Assembly (NCBI RefSeq): GCF_026586675.1
Contig: NZ_JAODIX010000028.1
Coordinates: forward strand, 66,876 to 130,875
Direction of reading: 5' to 3'
Origin: Halorubrum yunnanense
Lineage (GTDB): Archaea; Halobacteriota; Halobacteria; Halobacteriales; Haloferacaceae
DNA: 64,000 nucleotides
A model generated the notes under the pieces. That model saw nothing but the letters and a program-made list of their open reading frames with translations, was not told the origin of the DNA and did no database searches. The position numbers and the translations under genes were made by a program. Of the stretch, positions 27,599 through 35,824 are shown piece by piece; positions within the stretch are counted from its first letter, which is position 1; each line of letters starts with the position of its first letter.

Positions 27599-29563
27599 TC
27601 ACAGTCGCGCTCGCGCCCCCGAGACCGCCGGCACGCCGACGCCGATCGTCTCCGCGAGCGCCTCGGCCGCGCTCAGCAGCCACTCGGCGCGCTCGATCCG
27701 CGAGTCGAGGTCGCCCGGCCCGATCCGGTACGCCTCCACGAGCTCCTCGACGGTCGACCCGCCGATCCACTCGTCGAGGATCCGGGCGGTCTTCACCGAC
27801 TCCAACCACTCTTCGAAGTCGTCGGTCTCGTGCATCGCCGTGGTCAGTTCGCCGGCGTTCGCCCGGGCGAAGCGGTAGATATCGGCGCGCTCCTCGTTGC
27901 CGAGGTAGGTGTCCTGCATGTCGGGCGTGTCGCAGATCACCTCGAGGGCGGTGAGCGTCGTGGCGTCGGCCATCCCCGCGGCAGTCCGAAGTCCGGCGAC
28001 GATCCGCTCGCCGGTCTCCGGCCGGACGTACTGCTTCGAGGTCGTCTCGCCGACCGGCGTGGCCACCAGCCGGTACCCCTCGACGTCACCGGTCTCCCGG
28101 CGGACCATCCCGGCGGCGACGAGGTCGTCGACCGCGACCGCGACGGCGTCTGCGAGGCCGCCGGCGCCCGCCTCCCGGGCGTAGAAGGTGCCCTCGAACA
28201 CGCCGAGGATCTCCTCTTCCGTCTCGGCGAATCCCGTGGCGATCGCCGAGAGGACGTGGGTCCGGAGCGACGCGGGGTCCGCGAGGGTCGACTCGACGGC
28301 CTCGGGCTCGCCCGCCACGTAGCGCTCGACGAGCTCGTCCTCGGCCTCGGCGTCGCCGACGAGCACCGCCTCGCCGTGCGGGTCGAGCCCGGGCCGGCCC
28401 GCGCGGCCGCACATCTGGTGGACCTCCAGCGTCGGGAGCCACTCCATCGCGGACCCCGCGTAGCGCTTCTGGTCGCGGACCACCACGCGGCGCGCGGGGA
28501 CGTTGACGCCGGCGGCGAGCGTCGGCGTCGCGCAGATGCAGGCCACGTCGCGCTCGCGGAAGGCCGCCTCGACGACCGAGCGGTGGCCGGACCGGAGCCC
28601 GGCGTGGTGGAACGCCACCCCCGACCGGAGGCAGTCGGCGAGCTGCCGCCCGGTGACGGTGCCGTCGACGTCCTCGACCTCCTCGGCCGCGGTCTCGGCG
28701 GCCGATTCGATCCCCATCTCCTCGGCGAGCCCATCCTCGCCGAGGCGCTCCGCCAGGGCGACCGCCTCGGTCCGCGACCGGACGAACGCCAAGCACTGGC
28801 CGCCGTCAGCGACCGTGTCAGCGACGAGCGCGGCGGCGACGTCGCTGTCGTCGGGACCGTCGTCGTCACCGTCCTCCCCAGGGCTCCCCTCGCCCTCGAC
28901 CGCGGCGTCGATCGCGGTTCCGTCGTCGAACTCCACGTGGCCGCCGACGGCGACGCCGGTCCGGAGGTCTACCGGGCGCCAGTCCGACTCGACGAGCGCC
29001 GCGTCCAGCCACCCGGCGATCGCCTCCGGGTTGTCGACGGTGGCCGAGAGCGCGACGACCTGCACGTCGGGGTTCCGGCGGCGCAGCGTCGCGAGCGTCA
29101 CCTCGAGGGTCGGGCCGCGGCGCTCGGCGCCGAGGAGGTGAACCTCGTCGACGACCACGCAGGCGAGCTCGTCGACCCAGTCGGCGCCGTTGCGGATCGC
29201 CGAGTCCACCTTCTCCGAGGTGGCAACGACGACGTCGTTGCCGGCGAGCGCCTCGCCGGTGGCGTCGAAATCGCCCGTGGAGATCCCCACGTCGACGCCG
29301 GGCAGCGCGGCGAACGCCTCGTACTTCTCCCGGGCGAGCGCCCGGAGCGGGCAGACGTACAGCCCCGGCCCGTCCGCGGTCAACAGCCCCAGCTCGGCGA
29401 CGAACGTCTTCCCCGAGGCGGTGGGGATCGCGGCGACGACGTTCGCGCCCTCGCAGACGCCGGCCTCGACGGCGGCGGCCTGCGGCGGGTACAGCTCGCG
29501 GATGCCCCGCTCGGCGAAGTGATCGACGTACGGTTCGGCGAGCGGGAGGTCGCTGACGCGCAT
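27599..29563 (-). CDS. Hel308-like superfamily 2 DNA helicase
   Basis: A 654-residue ATP-dependent helicase of the Ski2/Hel308 class. Motifs in order: Q-like YPPQAAAVEAG near 25, Walker A PTASGKTF near 47, motif II DEVHLLG near 140, motif III ALSATVDN near 173, motif IV LAFVRSRTEA near 260, motif V CATPTLAAGVN near 345, motif VI MCGRAGRPG near 385. A winged helix and ratchet domain follow. An acidic insert at 220-240 (EDGDDDGPDD) is unusual but fits a halophile. Hel308 unwinds stalled replication forks. It is shorter than many Hel308 proteins, so a related paralogue is possible. Confidence 0.88.
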   Translation of the reverse strand: MRVSDLPLAEPYVDHFAERGIRELYPPQAAAVEAGVCEGANVVAAIPTASGKTFVAELGLLTADGPGLYVCPLRALAREKYEAFAALPGVDVGISTGDFDATGEALAGNDVVVATSEKVDSAIRNGADWVDELACVVVDEVHLLGAERRGPTLEVTLATLRRRNPDVQVVALSATVDNPEAIAGWLDAALVESDWRPVDLRTGVAVGGHVEFDDGTAIDAAVEGEGSPGEDGDDDGPDDSDVAAALVADTVADGGQCLAFVRSRTEAVALAERLGEDGLAEEMGIESAAETAAEEVEDVDGTVTGRQLADCLRSGVAFHHAGLRSGHRSVVEAAFRERDVACICATPTLAAGVNVPARRVVVRDQKRYAGSAMEWLPTLEVHQMCGRAGRPGLDPHGEAVLVGDAEAEDELVERYVAGEPEAVESTLADPASLRTHVLSAIATGFAETEEEILGVFEGTFYAREAGAGGLADAVAVAVDDLVAAGMVRRETGDVEGYRLVATPVGETTSKQYVRPETGERIVAGLRTAAGMADATTLTALEVICDTPDMQDTYLGNEERADIYRFARANAGELTTAMHETDDFEEWLESVKTARILDEWIGGSTVEELVEAYRIGPGDLDSRIERAEWLLSAAEALAETIGVGVPAVSGARARL

Positions 29564-29634
29564 TCGGCCGTCGGTTCGGTCGGACCGTATTTAAATAGTC
29601 GGCGAGACCCGGACCCGGGATTGCGGCCGGTTCG

Positions 29635-30222
29635 TCACTCCCCGCCGTCGAACTCCTGGAACAGCTTCTCGAAGTCGTCGTCGTCCTCGGTCACCGCCTC
29701 CAGCGACTCGTCCGCGCGCGACCGCAGCTCGCTGATCCGGTCGGTGAGCCGCTGATACTCGTCGTTGTCGGCGAGTTCGGTCGCGCTCTTCTCGGTCTCC
29801 AACATCGCCTTCTTGGAGGTCAGCGAGAACAGCTCCTGCATCTCCGTGTCGTACTCGCCGCGCCGCAACAGCCCTGAGGCCGTCTCCTTGAGGGTGTCGC
29901 TGGTGACCGGCTTCACGAGGTAGTCGTCGAACCCCATCTTCAGAATGTCGAAGTCGGGCTCGACGGCGGTGACCATCGCGACCCGACAGTCGATCCCCCG
30001 CTCCCGCACCGCCGACAGCACCTCGTCGCCCGAGAGCCCGGGCATCCGTCTGTCGAGCAGAATCGCGTCGACCTCGTCGTCGGCCCGGTCGAGTTCCTCC
30101 AGCGCCTCCTGGCCGCCGTACGCGGTCCGAACCCGATACTCGTCGCCGAGCCACGCGGCGTACAGGTCAGCCAGATCTGGTTCGTCCTCGACCACGAGGA
30201 CGAGCGGCGGTTGCTCACTCAT
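29635..30222 (-). CDS. HalX-type response regulator
   Basis: A 195-residue protein: N-terminal receiver (about 8-120) plus a C-terminal HalX helix region (about 130-180). The receiver is intact, with the acidic pocket VVEDEPDLADLY, phosphoacceptor Asp in AILLDRRMPG near 57 and the conserved Lys in DDYLVKPV near 107. HalX output domains are haloarchaeal and of unknown mechanism; there is no DNA-binding domain. No kinase is adjacent, so it is an orphan. The tail is acidic. Confidence 0.92.
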   Translation of the reverse strand: MSEQPPLVLVVEDEPDLADLYAAWLGDEYRVRTAYGGQEALEELDRADDEVDAILLDRRMPGLSGDEVLSAVRERGIDCRVAMVTAVEPDFDILKMGFDDYLVKPVTSDTLKETASGLLRRGEYDTEMQELFSLTSKKAMLETEKSATELADNDEYQRLTDRISELRSRADESLEAVTEDDDDFEKLFQEFDGGE

Positions 30223-30357
30223 GGATTCTCGGAGCGACGACGTGTTCGCTCACACGTTCCCTCTCTTCGCTGACTATATTAAAATACCTCTTCGCATCCG
30301 CACCGCCGCCACCGAACCCGGTCGATCGGCCCGCCGATCGCCCGGGAGACGGGTCGG

Positions 30358-31845
30358 TTACTCGTCCGGGCTGTAGTTGGGCGCCTCGTCGGTGATCATC
30401 ACGTCGTGCGGGTGCCCCTCGGTCTGTCCGGCGCTCGAGACGCGGACGAACTCGGCGCGCTCGTGGAGCTGGGGGACGGTCTCGGCGCCGACGTATCCCA
30501 TCCCGGAGCATATGCCGCCGATGAGCTGGTGGAGCTCCGAGGCGAGGCTTCCCTTATAAGGCGTCGCGGCCTCGACGCCTTCGGGGACGAACTCCTCGTC
30601 TTCCTCCTCCTCCTTGAGGTAGCGGTCACCGCCGCCGGACTTCATCGCGCCGACCGAGCCCATCCCGCGGTACTGCTTGTACTTTTTCCCCTGCATCGTG
30701 ATGACGCGGCCCGGCGCCTCGTCGGTGCCGGCGAAGTACGACCCGAGCATGACCGCGTTCGCGCCGGCGGCGAGCGCCTTGATCGCGTCGCCGGAGTAGC
30801 GGATCCCGCCGTCGGCGATCACCGGGACGCCGTGTTCGGTCGCGACGTCGGCGACCTCCGAGACCGCGGTCATCTGGGGCATCCCCGCGCCGCTCACGAC
30901 GCGCGTGGTGCAGATCGACCCCGGCCCGATGCCGACTTTCAGCCCGTCGGCGAAGTCGACGGCGGCCTCGGCGGCCTCTCGGGTCCCGACGTTGCCGACG
31001 ACGACGTCGGCGTCGACGGTCTCTTTGATCGCCCGCGCCGAGTCCAGCACGTTGAGGTTGTGAGCGTGCGCGCAGTCGATGAAGATCACGTCGACGTCGG
31101 CCTCGTCGGCCGCGATCGCGCGCTCCTCCTCAAAGGGGCCGACGGCGACCCCCGCGAGCAGTCGGCCCCGCTCGTCGCGGGCGGCCTCCTCGTGCTCGCG
31201 GCGCTGGAGGATCCCCTGCATCGTGACGAGCCCGACCAGCCGGCTGTCGTCGTCCACGATCGGGACGCGCTCGATCTTGTGCTCGTACATCAGTTCGAGC
31301 GCCTCCCGCGCGTCGACGTCCTCGGGCGCGGTGATGACCTCGTCGGTCATCGCCTCCCTGACGGCGTCGTCCTCGCCGACCTCGAGATACGGGCGGATGT
31401 CCGTGCCGGAGATGATCCCGAGGACGGCGTCCTCCCCGTCGACGACCGGGGCGCCGGAGACGCCCTGCCGTTCCATCACGGCGTCGGCCTCGCGGACGGT
31501 GTCCTCGGGCGCGATCGTCACGACGTTCTCGCGGCGGATGACGAGCTCGTGGGCGCGCTTGACGCGCTCGACCTCGGCCGCCGTCTCCTCGACGGTCATG
31601 TTGCGGTGGAGGACGCCGAGCCCGCCCTCGCGGGCCATCGCGATCGCGAGGTCGCTCTCGGTGACGGTGTCCATCGCCGCCGAGAGGATCGGCACGGTGA
31701 GTTCGACGTTCTTCGAGACGCGCGCGGAGAGGTCGGCGTCGTCGGGCTCCACCCGGCTCTCCATGGGACGGAGGAGGACGTCGTCGAACGTCAGCGCTTC
31801 CGGCACGTCGAGCTTCGCAGAGAATCGACCGGAGTTTGTCTCCAT
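30358..31845 (-). CDS. guaB: IMP dehydrogenase
   Basis: A 495-residue enzyme that oxidises IMP to XMP with NAD+, the committed step of GTP synthesis. It starts with the standard [10 protein letters not shown] block and carries two CBS domains (about 95-215) inside the TIM barrel. The catalytic Cys loop is [15 protein letters not shown] near 305, followed by [10 protein letters not shown], and the flap region near 400-420 includes an acidic insert (KEEEEDEEF). The ATG at 31845 aligns best with the family N-terminus. TTTATA sits directly before this ATG, too close to be its own TATA box, so the promoter must lie further upstream. Confidence 0.96.
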   Translation of the reverse strand: METNSGRFSAKLDVPEALTFDDVLLRPMESRVEPDDADLSARVSKNVELTVPILSAAMDTVTESDLAIAMAREGGLGVLHRNMTVEETAAEVERVKRAHELVIRRENVVTIAPEDTVREADAVMERQGVSGAPVVDGEDAVLGIISGTDIRPYLEVGEDDAVREAMTDEVITAPEDVDAREALELMYEHKIERVPIVDDDSRLVGLVTMQGILQRREHEEAARDERGRLLAGVAVGPFEEERAIAADEADVDVIFIDCAHAHNLNVLDSARAIKETVDADVVVGNVGTREAAEAAVDFADGLKVGIGPGSICTTRVVSGAGMPQMTAVSEVADVATEHGVPVIADGGIRYSGDAIKALAAGANAVMLGSYFAGTDEAPGRVITMQGKKYKQYRGMGSVGAMKSGGGDRYLKEEEEDEEFVPEGVEAATPYKGSLASELHQLIGGICSGMGYVGAETVPQLHERAEFVRVSSAGQTEGHPHDVMITDEAPNYSPDE

Positions 31846-32196
31846 ATAAATCGTCGTGAGTGCCGGCTGAAAAACGTTGCGAGTCAGCACGGACGTGTAC
31901 GTCGTTCTCATCCAGATCCGGTATGTATGCAATATCTCGGATCAAACTATCACAGTGAGGTCGGCACCGGCTTCGATCGATACCGACGCCCGCCCCGCCG
32001 GCTCGACCGGGTGACGTTCGCGGCTCGTTTCCCACGAATCGGCGCTCGAACGACGGAGGCATCGACGGATCGTCGGCGGAATCGGATATCCCTCGTCGGG
32101 TCTCACCCGCATATATAAATGATGGACGGCGATCGCTCGTGTCGTGCGGACAGGTCTCACACAACCTTTAACGCGACCGAAACACGTATATGCAGT
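31846..32196. other. Divergent intergenic region between guaB and the DUF5794 pair
   Basis: A 351-bp gap with no gene I can support. It holds a strong AT block CATATATAAATG at 32108-32119, usable as a TATA box in either direction, and weaker TATA-like sites CATACATACC (minus strand, 31924-31933) and CCTTTAACG (plus strand, about 32165-32173). The last is about 28 bp before the ATG at 32197. Confidence 0.5.
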
Positions 32197-32403
32197 ATGG
32201 ACTCCGACAGTCCCGTGAACGCGCGCACCGCCGGCCAGCCGATCCGCGTCCTCGGCGCCCCCTTTACAGCCGGCAATCCGCGCAAACTCTTCACACGGGC
32301 TCGTCGGGCCGCTTTCGGCTTCGACTCCGCACGCCGGGCCCTCGGCTATCGCGGGTCGTCCGCTTCCCACCGTGTACCCGTTGGTCAGGGACACCGCCCC
32401 TGA
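32197..32403 (+). CDS. Possible small protein encoded immediately before DUF5794
   Basis: A 68-residue Arg/Ala-rich frame, basic unlike most proteins here, with no motif I recognise. Support comes from arrangement: its TGA stop (32401-32403) is directly followed by the ATG of the DUF5794 gene, and a TATA-like CTTTAAC lies about 28 bp upstream of its ATG. Against it, the basic composition is odd for a haloarchaeon and high-GC DNA yields chance frames. It could be a leader region. Confidence 0.35.
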   Translation: MDSDSPVNARTAGQPIRVLGAPFTAGNPRKLFTRARRAAFGFDSARRALGYRGSSASHRVPVGQGHRP

Positions 32404-33432
32404 ATGAGCGTCTCACGCCACCCGATAGCGCTCCGCTTAGAGCGACAGGTGGGCAGCGCGACGAAGCTGCTCGCCACCGTGATGGTGCTGCCGCTGATCG
32501 ACGGCATCTTCCCCGCCCTCATCATCGCCGGCGTCATGTCGACGGCGACCGGCGTCGTCGAGACCGGGATCCTCATCTTCGGCGGGTCGGCCACCGCGGC
32601 CGTGATCCTCGCGGAAATGGACGGGAACCGCCGGCAGATGGCCACCTCCGTGCTGCTGATCGGCGCGGTGGTCGTCCCGCTGGCGGCGCTCGAAGCCGCG
32701 TTCGCTCCCACGTTCAAGGGGTTCCTCAATCTCTCCATCTTCGAGCGGTTCGCCGGGCTGGTGATCCTCACGATCGCCGCCAAGACCGCGAGTTCCGAGA
32801 TCGGCGAGTTCCTCCCCAGTCCCGGCGTCATCATCTCGCTCGGCCTCGTCGCGAGCTTCGACCCCAGCGGCTTCGCGTTGCGCCCGAGCGAGATGACGTC
32901 GCCGGAGTACGTGCTCAACGGCGCCGCCGCGGCGGGCGTCGGCGTCGCGTTCGCGCTGTCGATCGCGCTGCTGTCGCCGCACCTCCGCGGTCGGGTCGAC
33001 ATCGACCGCTTCCGGTTCGGTTCCGCGGTCGCGCTCGGCGTGCTCGCGCTCCCGATCCTGCTCGGACCGTTCAACTTGATGCAGACCGAGGCGCCCATCG
33101 CGCTGGCGGTCCTCGCCGTCACCACGCTGTTCGCGTACGATCCGAACGCCGACCCCGTCGCGGGCGCCGGCGGCGACTCGTCGGGCGACGGCCCCGTTGA
33201 TGGCGACGACGCGGCCGATGGCGACGAAGCGGTCGACGGCGGCGTGGACGACGCGTCGGACGGGGACGAGGGGCTCGCTCCGACCGACCCGCCGCTCGAC
33301 GCTCCGCCGGACGCCCCCCGTCCGATCGTCGACGACGACGTCGCGGTGTTGGCCAACGACGGCGACCGCGACGCGAGCGACGACGACACGGACCCGTTCA
33401 CCGACGACGACTCCCGGGCGCCCTGGCTGTAG
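32404..33432 (+). CDS. DUF5794 family membrane protein
   Basis: A 342-residue protein. Its first 245 residues form about seven to eight hydrophobic helices, beginning with TKLLATVMVLPLIDGIFPAL near residues 20-40; the last 95 residues are a highly acidic, Asp-rich, likely cytosolic tail. The arrangement DUF5794 followed by DUF5795 is a known haloarchaeal pairing, seen here with 67 bp between them. No transport or enzymatic motif is visible and the function is unknown. Confidence 0.82.
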   Translation: MSVSRHPIALRLERQVGSATKLLATVMVLPLIDGIFPALIIAGVMSTATGVVETGILIFGGSATAAVILAEMDGNRRQMATSVLLIGAVVVPLAALEAAFAPTFKGFLNLSIFERFAGLVILTIAAKTASSEIGEFLPSPGVIISLGLVASFDPSGFALRPSEMTSPEYVLNGAAAAGVGVAFALSIALLSPHLRGRVDIDRFRFGSAVALGVLALPILLGPFNLMQTEAPIALAVLAVTTLFAYDPNADPVAGAGGDSSGDGPVDGDDAADGDEAVDGGVDDASDGDEGLAPTDPPLDAPPDAPRPIVDDDVAVLANDGDRDASDDDTDPFTDDDSRAPWL

Positions 33433-33499
33433 GGGTCTCGTCGGGAGCGCCCGCTCGGCGTGTCGCCGGGGTTTAGGTGCTCCGACGTCTACGCAAAGT

Positions 33500-33721
33500 A
33501 TGTCCAATCGCGTCGTGCAGGGGCGAATGGTGACGCCCGAGAAGCTCGCTGAGCTGGTCGAGGGCGAGTCGGTGCTCGAGGCCGAGTCGATCGCCGACGC
33601 CGACCGTGACTGTCCGGACTGCGGCGGCGACGTCATCACCGTCGGCTACATGCCGAGCGTCACCGAGTTCGTCACCGGATTCAAATGCCAGGAGTGCGAC
33701 TGGAGCGACGACGACCGCTGA
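33500..33721 (+). CDS. DUF5795 family zinc-ribbon protein
   Basis: A 73-residue protein with a C-terminal zinc ribbon: CPDCGGDV and, 22 residues on, CQECDWSDD. The N-terminal half has the family-like QGRMVTPEKLAELVEG helix. It is probably co-transcribed with the DUF5794 membrane protein just upstream. The CxxC pairs should bind one zinc; its partner, nucleic acid or protein, is unknown. Confidence 0.85.
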   Translation: MSNRVVQGRMVTPEKLAELVEGESVLEAESIADADRDCPDCGGDVITVGYMPSVTEFVTGFKCQECDWSDDDR

Positions 33722-33855
33722 AGCGAGGCGTCGGGCGTGAGGCCGGCGCGTCGCCCGGTTAGAGGTGCCGCCCGCGACGTCGCTCCGTCCCTCGATCGCT
33801 CGCGATCGAAACCCCTTTACCCGCGTTTCGGCAACCACCTAACGCGATACCGCAC

Positions 33856-34030
33856 GGGGCTGTGGCCAAGCCAGGCATGGCGACTGACTCCAGAGGTTCG
33901 CGCCCGGGACGACACTCCAGACTGATATACCGAGCGGGCGACTGATCATCGCTCGCGTTGACGACCCTCTGGAGTTCCGAGGCGCACCGGAGATATCAGT
34001 CGATCGGGGGTTCAAATCCCTCCGGCCCCA
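33856..34030 (+). tRNA. tRNA-Trp (CCA) with a 101-nt intron
   Basis: Exon 1 is 33856-33893 and exon 2 is 33995-34030. All arms fold: acceptor GGGGCTG/CGGCCCC, D stem GCCA/TGGC, anticodon stem ACTGA/TCAGT with loop CTCCAGA (anticodon 33890-33892), T arm GGGGG-TTCAAAT-CCCTC, discriminator A. The intron sits at position 37/38 in a textbook bulge-helix-bulge: CTCC pairs GGAG, flanked by the 3-nt bulges AGA and ATA. CCA is not encoded. Confidence 0.97.
33894..33994 (+). ncRNA. tRNA-Trp intron, probable box C/D 2'-O-methylation guide
   Basis: In haloarchaea the tRNA-Trp intron doubles as a box C/D guide for methylation of tRNA-Trp positions 34 and 39 (established knowledge). Here the intron piece CCTCTGGAGT (33966-33975) is perfectly complementary over 10 nt to ACTCCAGAGG (33887-33896), which spans the anticodon and the splice site. 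CTGA-like D boxes occur at 33921-33924 and 33942-33945. The guide assignment is inference from that knowledge and the pairing. Confidence 0.65.
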
Positions 34031-34076
34031 TTCTCTACCGCCGCGGGCAACGTCGCGAGCGGCGGTACCGTACCGA

Positions 34077-34125
34077 GGGAGGATTTGGATCGGGGAGCGG
34101 TAGCGACCGTAGTTCAAATCCTCCC
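34077..34125. repeat. 11-bp perfect inverted repeat with tRNA-like 3' arm
   Basis: GGGAGGATTTG (34077-34087) pairs perfectly with CAAATCCTCCC (34115-34125) across a 27-nt loop that contains its own CGGT-AGCG-ACCG hairpin. The right arm GTTCAAATCCTCCCGTCCCG resembles a tRNA T-loop and acceptor end, but no full tRNA folds. The gap 34031-34434 (404 bp) holds this, a GC-rich hairpin CCGCCGC...GCGGCGG just after tRNA-Trp (likely terminator), and a TATA-like GTTTTATCC near 34405. Confidence 0.55.
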
Positions 34126-34434
34126 GTCCCGTTCCGAATTTCTCCCTTCGGCAACCGCCTCCGGGCCGAGACGACCGACGGCGGGACGTATTTCAAACCG
34201 AAGTGCACCCCCGACGACGTCGCCCTCTCGCCGAAGGAGGTGGGCGCGCCAATTGTCCAGCTTCAGGACTCGATGGGGGATCTCCGAACCAAGACGTGGT
34301 CGTAACCGGGCGGTTCCGTGGCGCATCGCTCCGGCGCAGCGGGTCGTTCCTCACCGCTATCCGCCCCTCCGTCGGCTCCCAAGGGTGTGTGAGTTCACCG
34401 CACTGTTTTATCCGAGCAGCCCCTGAGCGATCAC

Positions 34435-34653
34435 GTGAAACGAAACGTCGGACGAGTCGACGCGCTCGCACGAGTCGCCGGCGGCATTGCGATCGCGGTG
34501 TTCGCGCTGCTCGTTGCGACCGGTACCCTGACCGTCCCGGTCGTTTCCGCGGTCGGGCTCGGGATCGCCGGAGCGGTACTGATAGTCGAGGGCGCCACGC
34601 GACGGTGTCTGTTGTACCGCGCGCTCGGAATCGATCGCTGTCCGGTCGAGTGA
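34435..34653 (+). CDS. Small DUF2892/YgaP-like membrane protein
   Basis: A 72-residue protein with two hydrophobic helices (about 12-32 and 36-54) preceded by a basic NVGRVDALARVAGG entry and followed by a TRRCLLYRALGIDRCPVE tail. This matches the DUF2892 (YgaP membrane) pattern of two helices and a Cys-containing C-terminus. The start is GTG at 34435, about 28 bp after a TTTTAT box. Function unknown; related domains are fused to rhodanese in some bacteria. Confidence 0.75.
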   Translation: MKRNVGRVDALARVAGGIAIAVFALLVATGTLTVPVVSAVGLGIAGAVLIVEGATRRCLLYRALGIDRCPVE

Positions 34654-34812
34654 GCCCCTGCCCGCAGACCGACTCGACCGACGTCGGACGCAGCTCCTCC
34701 GCCTCGCCTCCGTCTTCAGATCGACGCTGTCCGTTCTGCTCTACGGATTCGATAAGGGGCCGCTGAGCCCGGAGTCGGTCGGACGACGCCGGCGAGGTAG
34801 TGACCGTCGGAG

Positions 34813-35190
34813 TCACCCGTGAAACCGGTACAGCGACGTGACGTACGGCAGCCGGTTGAGCATCCAGATCGCGACCGGCAACCCGATGACCGTGATCGCG
34901 AGGGCCGACGCCACGTTCGCCCACAGCAGGCTCAGCCACCAGCCGACGAGGGCGAAGTAGATCCCTCGCACGGCGAGCGAGCGTTGCCCCCGTGCCGACT
35001 CGGGCTCCGAGAGCGACCGCGGCTCCGCGAGCGTGAGCACCGTCGGAACGAGGTTGATCAGCTTGATGCCGATCGGGAGCAGGACGACCGTGACGTTGAG
35101 CAGCCACGCGACGTTGACGACGATCGGCGTCACCCACCAGCCGACGACCACGAACCACAGCGCGCGAACGAGAGGAGATCGTCGCGTCAT
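34813..35190 (-). CDS. YccF (DUF307) domain membrane protein
   Basis: A 125-residue protein with two repeated YccF halves, each LWFVVVGWW/IYFALVGWW-like followed by a LPIGIKLIN/LPVAIWMLN motif, giving about four helices. The ATG at 35190 is taken as start. The frame also opens upstream at 35220 and 35256, but those codons lie wholly or partly inside the neighbouring IS-derived element, whose end reads GGGGAGGATGTCAA and so supplies an artificial ATG. The element lies 23 bp upstream and probably separates the gene from its native promoter. Confidence 0.82.
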   Translation of the reverse strand: MTRRSPLVRALWFVVVGWWVTPIVVNVAWLLNVTVVLLPIGIKLINLVPTVLTLAEPRSLSEPESARGQRSLAVRGIYFALVGWWLSLLWANVASALAITVIGLPVAIWMLNRLPYVTSLYRFHG

Positions 35191-35213
35191 CGGCTCCGCT
35201 AACCCCTCAAGCG

Positions 35214-35589
35214 TTGACATCCTCCCCGCGCTGAAGCGCGAGGATTCCCACGGCACTGCACCGCTGGGTTGGGATGTTTACGGTTTGTAGCGACCTTAGA
35301 AGGCGGCTACTGGCTGTGCCAACCAGCCGTTACTCCTATCCCGGCATGGGATTCAGAGATACTTTTGCTGACTACACTCCGAGTTCCACAACAAAAAGGG
35401 GTGCTTTCTGTGTGGAATCGGGGAATCCCGATATTGTCCGATTAAACGGGCGGGCAGGCCGCCTCGGCTAACTGGTGGTACAACAATAGATTAGTTAAAA
35501 CATCCGACCGGGGCGGTGGTCGTGGTTGATGTAGAATACTGTCGGATCCATCCCCGCGCTAAAGCACGGGGCTTTCTCCTTGATTCTCC
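35214..35589 (-). mobile_element. Non-autonomous IS200/IS605 element (376 bp, PATE-like)
   Basis: Its ends match those of the complete tnpA-tnpB element at 48105-49939. Left: TTGACATCCTCCCCGCGCT then a hairpin GCGCTGAAGCGC. Right: CATCCCCGCGCTAAAGC, CACGGGGCTTTCTCC, then CTCC next to GTAA (TTAC on the minus strand), the same target tetranucleotide as the full copy. No transposase is inside. It would be mobilised in trans by TnpA of the full element. Similar palindrome-ended elements have been described in haloarchaea. Confidence 0.85.
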
Positions 35590-35824
35590 GTAAACCCGTA
35601 TCGTCGGTTCCGGCGATCCGCGGAGCATGGCGGGACAGATCGACGCCTCAGCCGCCACGGCGTTGACCTCGATCGAAGATGGGCTCGGAGATGTATCTGG
35701 ACGCGGCTCCGATCAGCAGGAACGAATCCCGAGTTCGGTGGTGTTTCCAGTCTCTTTCGTGCTGCGGAACCGAGTCCACCGTCCACCGGCACGACGGTGG
35801 CGTTCCCTCAGACGGCCGATGCTG

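Noticed and set aside
34085-34150. A full tRNA gene around TTCAAATCCTCCC
   Set aside because: No matching acceptor, D or anticodon stems can be folded; only a T-loop-like segment is present.
35191-35256. Longer YccF start encoding MPWESSRFSAGRM...
   Set aside because: Those codons lie wholly or partly within the mobile element's end, and the same peptide would arise next to any copy of that end.
35559-35792. 77-codon minus-strand frame between the small element and the propeller gene
   Set aside because: It starts outside and ends inside the mobile element, is very Arg-rich and shows no domain.
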